Of a DNA stretch of 27,381 nt, positions 20,650 through 27,381 are shown in pieces; the stretch's first letter is position 1, and each line of letters starts with the position of its first letter. Position numbers and translations under genes: made by a program. Under the pieces are notes generated by a model. The model searched no databases. It was given only the letters and a program-made list of their open reading frames with translations, and was not told the origin of the DNA. The stretch spans positions 1,754 through 29,134 of the forward strand of contig NW_014577228.1 of the NCBI RefSeq assembly GCF_000485595.1. The letters run 5' to 3'. This stretch comes from Priapulus caudatus (Eukaryota > Priapulida > Priapulimorpha > Priapulimorphida > Priapulidae).

Positions 20650-23600
20650 GTGTAAACGCTCTTTGATTGATAAATTTCCATTATTAACATATATTATAAT
20701 AACTGAGATGTTGAACCTGGTATACATGTACTATATCGTGTATTATGTCTAAGGCGAGAGCTATGGAGAGCTGCAGGTAAATTACCATTGCACATGTATG
20801 TATTCGTGTTCAGGTTTATTTTTCTTCTAGTGGAGAAGTTCTTGTTCCGACTTCTGGTGTGCACGTGTCTACTTTGGCTTCACTGTACAATAAGACTAAT
20901 TCATCTGTATTGAATCCACAGGCAGAGCAGCCATCTCATTCCACTGTTGTCCACCAGCCAAAGATAGTTCAGGCAAGTTTAGTTAATTGCATCTGTACGC
21001 GTTGACATTTAATATTATAGCCAGTTCCAATATAACCACTAAAACCACTAGCCCTGACCTAACTTTCACTAGCCCAGACCCAGACAATTGTTATGGAAAA
21101 CTCTATTTAGATAAGAGTGGTCATCGTATGAATTCATAGATGCTGTTTCCCGCGCTTTAAATCACGCGTGGGCCGAGTTCACGTGCAGCATTCGTATTCT
21201 ACCACGGCCATACACGAGCGCACGGTTTATCGATCGTCTACTGCGGCTGGCAGCAAGCCACGTTATTGTTTTTGCCGAAGGTTAGACTGGTATCCGGCAT
21301 CACGCTCTGTTAGACAATGTACACGCTCTGCGACAAACAGTGCGGTTGCGAACCAGTCTAGCCAGAGGGTTACGACCAATTCTAACACGACCAGTCGGGC
21401 TACTAGCACTCTGGTTATATGCGAGGTCGGACGTGGGTTAGTGTCGAACCCTGCATGACCAAAAGACCCCGCATCACATCACTCAATGAATGCGCATGGC
21501 AATCTAAATCTGCCAGAAGCACATGGTGATGTGCAGTGAAACCGCTTCTATAGAACGGTCTATATAACTCTATATAACACCTAACGGCATTTATCGCATC
21601 TCTCTCGAGTGGCATTAATCGGTGAAAATGCTAAGCTTTCGTAGGTTCGCGTATCAACCGCGGGAAAACGCGAGCTGTCCATTGTCCCCGATCGTCGTTG
21701 CCTTCTCTCCTAACGCGTTTACTTTGTGCGTTCACGCAGGTGAAGATGCAGAGCGGGTCGGCGGTTGCCGCGGCAACGCAGGGCCGCGTCATACAGATCA
21801 GCCGCTCGTCGTCGTCGAGTGTGCTCAGCAGCCTCGGCAACAACGCGTCGCTGCGGCCGACGACGCTGCCGCAGGCCGTCCGCGTCATCTCCATACCGAA
21901 GGTGAGCTCGGCGAGCGCCATACAGTCGCTCGTCAAGAACTCGGGGATCCAGAGCGGCGGCGCGGCAAACGGCGGCGCGCGGACGGTGTCGGTGCCGCTG
22001 ACGATCGACGGGGCGCAGCGGCGCGTGCTCATCCACCAGTCGCTGCCCGCTGCCGCGCGCGGACAGCAGGTGACCGTCGTCGGACAGGCTGGCGGCGGCG
22101 CGGCCGTGCAGCGCTACACGGCGGCCGGGGGCGCCACCGGGCTGCAGCGCGTCTTGACAGCAGGCGGGGGCGCCACCGGGCTGCAGCGCGTCATGACGAC
22201 GGGCGCGGGCATGCAGCGGATCGTCATGGCGGCCGGCGCGGGAGGGGGCGCCACCGGGCTGCAGCGCGTCGTCACGAACACCGGCCTGCAGCCGGTCACG
22301 ATGCTGCAGGGCAAGGGCGCGGCGCTCGCGTCCGGTGGCGCCCTCCAGCGGGTCGTAACGACGGCGGGACTGAAGCGCGCGGCGTCCGTCCCCGCGGCGA
22401 TGCAGCACTACGTGACGATGCAGCAGCAGCAGCCGCGCAGCCCGGCGCCGGCGCCCGCGACCTCGCAAAGCGGCGCCCTCTACAAGCTAGTGAGCACAGC
22501 GAGTGGCGGCGGTGCGGGGAACGTGACGGTGGTGCGGACGAGTGCGCAGGCGACGTCGGTGCTGGCGGGAGCGGCCGGCGTCAGGACAGAGCAGAATGGA
22601 GTCGCGGGGCTGTCTAGCAGCCTGAAGGCATCGCTGTCCACGAAGGATCTGTCTCGCCTCATGAACGGAGAGGAATTGAAGCCCAGGAGCTCGTCGCCAT
22701 CGGTAATTATAATAATCATAATCATAATAACAATAACAATAATCATAATCATAATCATGATGATGACGATTACGATGACGATAATAATAATAATAATAAT
22801 CATGACAATAATAATAGTAATAATAATAATAATAATAATCATGATAATGATAATATTAATAATAATAATAACAATAAAAACAGTAATGTTACATTGATTT
22901 TAATAGCGCATGTTACTGTGAAATATTTGTGTAAGTATTGCATGTATATCATGTAAAATACATATATCGTGAAGTTTGAATACAAAATTTCCATCTCAAA
23001 CGTTGGAAAATTTGGAATTAGAAGTATACATGTGAGTACATAACTGTGTATTGCATGCTGCTAGCTAATGCAGAACTCTTTTGCAGCATGCTATCAAAGA
23101 GCAGGAAGATCCAGTGCTGGAAGAGGAAGAGGAGGAGTTGGGGCATGCGGAAACGTATGCAGAGTATATGCCGAGCAAACGTAAGTTGCCTTTCCTCTCC
23201 TGGGGGCTGTCAGACCCGCATGAATCACAAACCTGGATTAGTCCACATCTCATTGCCTGCGGAATCTTCTCTTAGTAATCCCCGTTCAAAACAGATTTTA
23301 TTCGGGGCTTGATATTGTTAATTAGTCATGCTTGATCATCCAGTTAGTTTGTCGATCAGTGGTACTATAAAAAATTTATTATTAATGTTATTTATTATTA
23401 TTTATATCATCATCATATGATTCATCATCTTCGTCATCATCACCATCTTCGTCATCATTGCCATTGTTACTGCTATCGTTATTATTATTATTAGTATCAT
23501 TATTATTATCATCATCATCATCATCATCATCATTGTTATTGTTATCATCACCCTCGTTACTAACACTGTCGTCCTGCCGCCGCCGTTCACAGTGAAGCTG

Positions 23601-26600
23601 GGACAGAAGCATCCCGACCCGGTGGTGGAGACGAGCTCGCTCGGCAGCATCCCGCCGCCTGACGTCTGGTACCAGCTGACCATCCCGGAGCAGACGATGG
23701 ACTACGGTCAGCTGTCCGCGCTGCAGCTCGAGTCGATCGTGTACGCGACACAGAAGCACGAGACATTCCTGCCCGGCGGTCAGCGCGCCGGCTTCCTCAT
23801 AGGTGAGCGCGAGGTTGGGGTCGTTGTAGGTCAGGGTGAGGTCGGGCGTAGGTCAGGGTGAGGTCAGCATGCAGGCTTCCTCATAGGTGAGAACGAGGTC
23901 AGGTCGTAGGTCAGGGTGAGGTCGGGTTGTAGGTCAGCGTGATGTCAGCATGCTGGCTTCTTCATAGGTGAGTGTGAGGTTGGGTCATAGGTCAACGTGA
24001 GGTTGGGTCGTAGGTCAGCATGAGGTCAGCATGCTGGCTTTCTCATAGGTGAGAACGAGGTGGGGTCGTAGGTTAGGGCGAGGTCGGGTTGTAGGTCAGG
24101 GTAAGGTCGGGTGTGAGGTCAGCATGCTGGCTTCCTCATAGGTGAGTGTGAGCTTGGGTCATAGGTGAGCGTGAGGTCAGGTCATAGGTCAACGTGAGGT
24201 CGGGTCGTAGGTGAGCGTGACGTGGGGGTCATAGGTCAGATTAAGGTTGTGTTGTAGTTCAATGTAAGGTCAGGGCATTGGTCAGCGTGTGGGCTTCCCC
24301 ACGGGGTGAGCAAGAGGTCAGGTCGTAGGTCAGGGTGAGTTTAGAGTGAAGGTCACTGTGGTTTAAGGGTATAGGTCATTGTAAAGTCAGATTGTGAGCA
24401 GCTTTCTTTGTGTGGCAGTGTGAGTTTAGGTTGCATGTAGGTAGGTTACTTCATGTGTCAGTCGAACACTGGGTCTTTGACACGAAGAGTGCTCTCTAGA
24501 GGGGAATCAAGTTCGCTGATCTTGTACCTGACTAACACGTCTTCATTCTCCTCTGTGTAGGTGATGGAGCGGGTGTGGGCAAGGGCCGAACTCTTGCTGG
24601 AATTATCTATGAAAACTACCTAATGGGAAGGAAGCGAGCATTGTGGTAAGAATGCGCATCTTTGTTTAAATTGCTATACATGCATTAGTATTTGTTTTAA
24701 ATCTGGGGCCCGTTGTCAGAAACAAAATTAGTCTTAACATTAGTCTTAACATTAACTTCCACTCGTAAACCGTTGACAGAAACATCGCAAAGTTACGTGA
24801 ATGAAAAATCCTCGAAAATATCCTCTTAACATTACGAGAGCCCAGACCCTCTCGTAACATTAATATTAAGATGAAAATAACACATTTACACTACGAATTA
24901 CAATTATAGTGATATTATATTTTATAATAATGAATAAAATGTGTGTTTTTCTTGGAAAACACGTCAAAATCATTAATTATCTACCGATCATAAAACAAAA
25001 CAAAACATTTACAAATGGCGTATGTCATTTGTTCTCTTGTTTTAAATACCTTGCCACTTGCCACGACTCTCGCGTCTCGTGTTGCAGTGTGAGAATTTGT
25101 CTTGTTGTGTAGAATAAATTCATGAACACGTCATTTTTCATCAAATATTATTTATATGTGGTTAGCCATCATAATATGCATAAATTACTGTGATGTACAA
25201 TAAATGTGTATGAATTTGAATTTTGTGATCGATTCTCATCCAATCAGCAAGCCTTGTGACATGAAATTATGAAGTTCCTGTTATTGTGAGTTTGCTCGTA
25301 GCTACGATGTGTTTCTGTCAACTCTACTCTCGTAACATTAACATTAGTCTTAAGTGTTATCTTAGCATTAACATTAGCATTAACTTTGCGATGTTTCTGA
25401 CAACGGCCCCCAGGTTTTAAGCAGTTTTTCGCAAAGGCATTTTGCTATTAGTAGGGTTGTAATGTTTAATTAATTGGGGTTGCATAGGCAGGCATTCAGG
25501 CTTGGCTTAAATAGTAAAATAGTAAACTTTACTTGACTCAGTGTCTTGTTGCCAGTAATGTATATATGTGAGGTTCTATTGGGATTCTTTGCAATAACGT
25601 ATACTTGTATCAGTATGAGTTATTCTTCCATCGAGTATGACGTTAGTTGGGAGACCTGTACTCAGTACTGTATGTCTGATTAAATAGTCATGAGGTCAAC
25701 GTACAGTTAAACCTAAACCTGTATTAGTAGGTAGCATTTATATAGTGATTCTATAAAATGGACACCTGTGTATAAAACATGATCTTGGCATTTAAGTGAC
25801 CCTTATACACAGAGTTAAGGAGTTAATGCGAGCGTGGTGGCTGAATATCGAACTTTTTTCAGGTTGAGCGTTTCGAATGACCTCAAGTACGACGCGGAGC
25901 GTGATCTCAGTGACATCGGTGCTAGCAAGATCAGCGTGCACGCCCTGAACAAGGTACGACTGCCTCCACTTCTCCTCACGCCCCGCGAAATGTCCCGCGG
26001 TGGACAGGCGTGTAGCCGATTTCTCGCTCGTCGTGATCCGAATTCTGCGAGTGTTAGTCGTTAGTAGTTAGAGTTTAGGGTCGCGAGGAGAATGCGTTTG
26101 TTGTTAAGATCAATAATAAATGTCTGAGGGAGGCCAACAATTTGCTGCTATCTGACGGATCTTGACCGGTTTCTCAAGGTCTCAGATGCATCTGTTAGTA
26201 ATCGACATTGATTGTGCAATCTGTAACTGTTTTGTATTCCCATGCTGATATCGTGTATCGTGCAAAATTGTTAGGCATTAAATGTATTATGTGCATGTAT
26301 GCGTGGGCGTGTGTAAATCCGTGTGTGCGTGTCACTCTTGTCTGTTCGCTCGCTTACGCGCGCCGTGTTGCTGCATTTTGTCGTTCATTCATCCATCCGT
26401 CCATCCATCCGTCCGTTCATCCATCCGTCCATCCACCCACCCATACGTCCCTGCAGCCCCCTGTCCATCCCTCCATCCCTCTACCTGTCCATCCCTCCAT
26501 CCCTCTACCTGTCCATCCCTCCATCCCTCCATCCCTCTACCTGTCCATCCCTCCATCCCTCTACCTGCCCATCCCTCCGTCCCTCCATTCCTCTACCTAT

Positions 26601-26861
26601 CCATCCCTCCGTCCCTCCGTCCCTCTACCTGTCCGTCCCTCCACGCAGCTGTAAGCCCCATCGTTGTTCGCTCGCTCACCGCGCGCCGCCTCGCTGCAGT
26701 TCAAGTACGCGAAGATCTCGAGTCGCACGAACGGCAGCGTGAAGAAGGGCATCGTCTTCGCGACCTACTCGTCACTCATCGGCGAGAGCCAGGGCGGCGG
26801 CAAGTACCGCACGCGCTTCAAGCAGCTGCTGCACTGGTGCGGAGACGACTTTGACGGCGTC
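20456..26861 (+). CDS. SBNO1: Strawberry notch homologue, 5' part (eight coding exons)
   Basis: Eight exons (20456-20649, 20831-20972, 21740-22702, 23087-23180, 23593-23802, 24561-24645, 25863-25953, 26700-26861) join in compatible phases into 647 open codons. Residues 1-31 resemble the SBNO N-terminus. 113-433 are low-complexity and repeat-bearing. 434-464 carry an acidic run and [11 protein letters not shown]. From 465 the helicase-like region is strongly conserved, with the nucleotide-binding loop [11 protein letters not shown] at 535-545 and [25 protein letters not shown] and CGDDFDGV after it. The family are nuclear SF2-type proteins linked to Notch signalling. The DECH box and all later domains lie beyond the window. 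The exon 1 donor is the weakest part of the model. Confidence 0.93.
20831..20972 (+). CDS. SBNO1: SBNO exon 2
   Basis: The acceptor TTTTTCTTCTAG precedes an open frame of 47 codons (G-E-V-L-V-P-T-S-G to P-K-I-V-Q) that joins exon 3 in phase 0. Composition (Ser/Thr/Pro-rich) suits the disordered N-terminus of SBNO, but there is no strong family match, so it rests on splice signals and phase. Its donor is GC, not GT. Confidence 0.65.
20973..20978 (+). promoter_or_regulatory. Non-canonical GC 5' splice site of SBNO intron 2
   Basis: The exon end CAG is followed by GCAAGT, the typical consensus of GC-AG introns, in which the other positions are optimal. No GT donor in phase 0 was found close by. 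The intron would run to the AG at 21738-21739. Confidence 0.6.
21439..21453. mobile_element. Transposon end in SBNO intron 2
   Basis: TAGTGTCGAACCCTG is the complement of a CAGGG.TCGACACTA terminus, like the elements at 8591 and 17395. Just inside it CGACCA and complementary motifs repeat (about 21374-21400). A block at 21179-21230 also resembles 8789-8826 inside the MITE upstream of MITD1. The opposite end is not clear; it may lie near 21040. Confidence 0.5.
21740..22702 (+). CDS. SBNO1: SBNO exon 3 (large GC-rich exon)
   Basis: These 321 codons run from an acceptor TTCACGCAG to the donor GTAATT, phase 0 at both sides. The product (residues 113-433) is rich in Ala, Gly, Ser, Thr and Val and includes three exact copies of a 9-residue unit, GGATGLQRV, and a short Gln run. 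It ends with [16 protein letters not shown], like the short helical motif before the conserved region in SBNO. It is far more GC-rich than flanking DNA. Long frames on other strands here are shadows of this composition. Confidence 0.88.
22703..22886. repeat. AAT/GAT trinucleotide array starting at the intron 3 donor
   Basis: Mixed AAT, CAT and GAT triplets begin directly at the intron 3 5' splice site and run for about 180 bases. They are complementary in kind to the array in intron 4. Confidence 0.9.
23087..23180 (+). CDS. SBNO1: SBNO exon 4
   Basis: Acceptor CTTTTGCAG; donor GTAAGT (consensus). It encodes an acidic run of six Glu followed by [14 protein letters not shown], a strongly conserved SBNO motif. 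At 94 nt it leaves phase 1. Because the length is not a multiple of three, skipping it would shift the frame. Confidence 0.95.
23375..23565. repeat. ATT/ATC trinucleotide array in intron 4
   Basis: ATT, ATC and CTT-type triplets fill most of the 3' half of intron 4 and end about 28 bases before the exon 5 acceptor, forming a pyrimidine-leaning approach to it. They are complementary to the intron 3 array. Confidence 0.9.
23593..23802 (+). CDS. SBNO1: SBNO exon 5
   Basis: Acceptor CCGTTCACAG; donor GTGAGC. It encodes [16 protein letters not shown], then P-P-D-V-W-Y and [19 protein letters not shown], and ends F-L-I-G: the start of the conserved helicase-like region just before the nucleotide-binding loop. 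The last bases and donor are copied several times in the following intron. Confidence 0.96.
23790..24330. repeat. Minisatellite containing copies of the exon 5 donor junction
   Basis: The authentic junction GGCTTCCTCATAGGTGAG (23790-23807) recurs at 23874-23891 (exact), 23955-23972 (one change), 24036-24053 (one change) and 24129-24146 (exact), with a degenerate copy near 24291-24310. Copies are about 80-95 bp apart and separated by shorter GTAGGTCAGGGTGAGGTCGG-like subunits. The array begins in the exon, so the repeat grew from the exon-intron boundary. Confidence 0.93.
24561..24645 (+). CDS. SBNO1: SBNO exon 6 (nucleotide-binding loop)
   Basis: It follows acceptor CTCTGTGTAG and ends at donor GTAAGA in phase 2. 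It encodes [11 protein letters not shown] with the Walker A lysine, then [18 protein letters not shown]. All Walker A residues expected in the family are present. Confidence 0.97.
24703..25413. mobile_element. MITE in SBNO intron 6, 711 bp
   Basis: The left end CTGGGGCCCGTTGTCAGAAA and the complement of the right end match over 21 bases with one difference, and both are followed by blocks rich in CTTAACATTA/TAATGTTAAG. GTTTTAA lies close outside each end (24694-24700 and 25414-25420). A hairpin TTACGAGAG/CTCTCGTAA sits near 24832-24857. No transposase frame. Confidence 0.82.
25863..25953 (+). CDS. SBNO1: SBNO exon 7
   Basis: Acceptor ACTTTTTTCAG; donor GTACGA, phase 0. It encodes [15 protein letters not shown] then [14 protein letters not shown], nearly identical to the vertebrate segment after the Walker A loop. 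Confidence 0.96.
26385..26644. repeat. CATC/CCTC pyrimidine-rich array in intron 7
   Basis: CCAT tetranucleotides grade into units of about 24 bp with CATCCCTCCATCCC and TCTACCTGTC. The plus strand is almost free of G. The array ends about 55 bases before the exon 8 acceptor. Long open frames read from it are compositional artefacts. Confidence 0.92.
26700..26861 (+). CDS. SBNO1: SBNO exon 8
   Basis: It follows acceptor CTCGCTGCAG and encodes [37 protein letters not shown] and C-G-D-D-F-D-G-V. The family continues with I-V-F-D-E-C-H, which is absent here, so I place the donor at GTATCC (26862). Three bases earlier (GTCGTA) is an alternative. A stronger-looking donor at 26899 would add 12 residues unlike the family. 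Confidence 0.9.
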
Positions 26862-27156
26862 GTATCCTTTTTTTTATCGCGCGATGACGAGGTTACAGGT
26901 GGGCCCATTCTTAAAAAATTATGTTTGCTGTCCTCCGACCGACCCACGAAAATAGCCGCGACCCTAAAGTTTTTTTAGACATTTTGGGTTCCATTTTTAT
27001 TTTTTATTTTTTTTACATTCCTTATAGTTAAGACTGAAACACAAACAACTATTATTCCTCTAAAAAAAAAAGACCTACCTACCTACCCACTAAAAAATCA
27101 TGGGTCGTGGCCTCGGGGTACAGCAACAATTTTTTAAGGATGGCCTGGAGTTGCTG

Positions 27157-27381
27157 ACAGGTGGTGACTAGTGGTGACAGGTGACTAGTGGTGACAGTTG
27201 GCTTGCTGGTGGTGACAGGTGACTAGTGGTGACAGGTGACTAGTGGTGACAGGTGACTAGTGGTGACAGGTGACTAGTGGAGACAGGTGACTAGTGGTGA
27301 CAGGTGACTAGTGGTGACAGGTGACTAGTGGTGACAGGTGACTAGTGGTGACAGGTGACTAGTGGTGACAGTTGGCTTGCT
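27157..27381. repeat. 17-bp minisatellite in SBNO intron 8, running off the window
   Basis: Units of GGTGACAGGTGACTAGT repeat about a dozen times with few differences, interrupted once near 27187-27212 by TTGGCTTGCTGG, which reappears at the window end and hints at a higher-order unit. Each unit contains CAGGTGACT, close to a 5' splice site. Confidence 0.95.

Noticed and set aside
21622-22617. 331-residue plus-strand frame rich in Arg, Ala and Gly
   Set aside because: An off-frame reading of SBNO exon 3. The true frame joins conserved exons in phase. The 249-residue minus frame here is likewise a shadow.
23388-23759. Minus-strand Asp/Asn-rich frames
   Set aside because: Produced by the trinucleotide array in intron 4 and the antisense of exon 5.
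26208-26854. Pro/Ser/His-rich plus-strand frames up to 190 residues
   Set aside because: All read through the CATC/CCTC array; no frame continues the SBNO phase.
26862-26899. Extension of SBNO exon 8 to the CAG/GTGGGC donor
   Set aside because: The added residues do not resemble the conserved I-V-F-D-E-C-H continuation, though RNA data could still show it as an alternative.

Overview
The window is eukaryotic, almost certainly metazoan. It holds two spliced animal genes separated by repeat-dense DNA. A decayed CR1-type non-LTR retrotransposon, many short terminal-inverted-repeat elements, and GC-rich exons set in AT-rich non-coding DNA suggest a marine invertebrate, possibly a spiralian. That placement is inference only. 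No CRISPR array, tRNA, rRNA or bacterial operon was seen.

Layout. 1-3085: a broken CR1-like LINE with tandem 5' monomers, a frameshifted 2A-like motif, endonuclease remains and a reverse transcriptase cut off partway. 3525-4052: a second copy of its 5' monomer region. 4053-6959: mostly unassigned DNA with one small MITE (5968-6173) and the AT-rich downstream region of MITD1. 6960-8512 (minus): a complete two-exon MITD1 gene of about 243 residues, whose single intron carries a minisatellite. 8591-9173: a MITE with target-site duplication, 78 bp upstream of the MITD1 start codon. 9571-19367: a repeat cluster with three long palindromes (893, about 640 and 1307 bp) and several hAT-like non-autonomous elements. 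20456-window end (plus): the first eight coding exons of a strawberry notch homologue (SBNO). The exon phases join into one open frame of 647 codons, ending just before the expected DECH box.

The two genes are unrelated in role. MITD1 is an ESCRT-III-binding abscission factor; SBNO is a nuclear helicase-like regulator linked to Notch signalling. They share intronic minisatellites whose units contain splice-site-like sequence: acceptor-like units in the MITD1 intron, exact copies of the exon 5 donor junction in SBNO intron 5, and donor-like units in SBNO intron 8. SBNO exon 4 is also flanked by two complementary trinucleotide arrays.

The strongest leads are: (i) the donor-junction minisatellite in SBNO intron 5; (ii) a set of elements with similar ends in which a subterminal motif and its reverse complement change together between copies; (iii) the cluster of long palindromes; (iv) the 2A-like motif in the LINE. 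All gene models come from reading the sequence; no alignment or transcript data were available.
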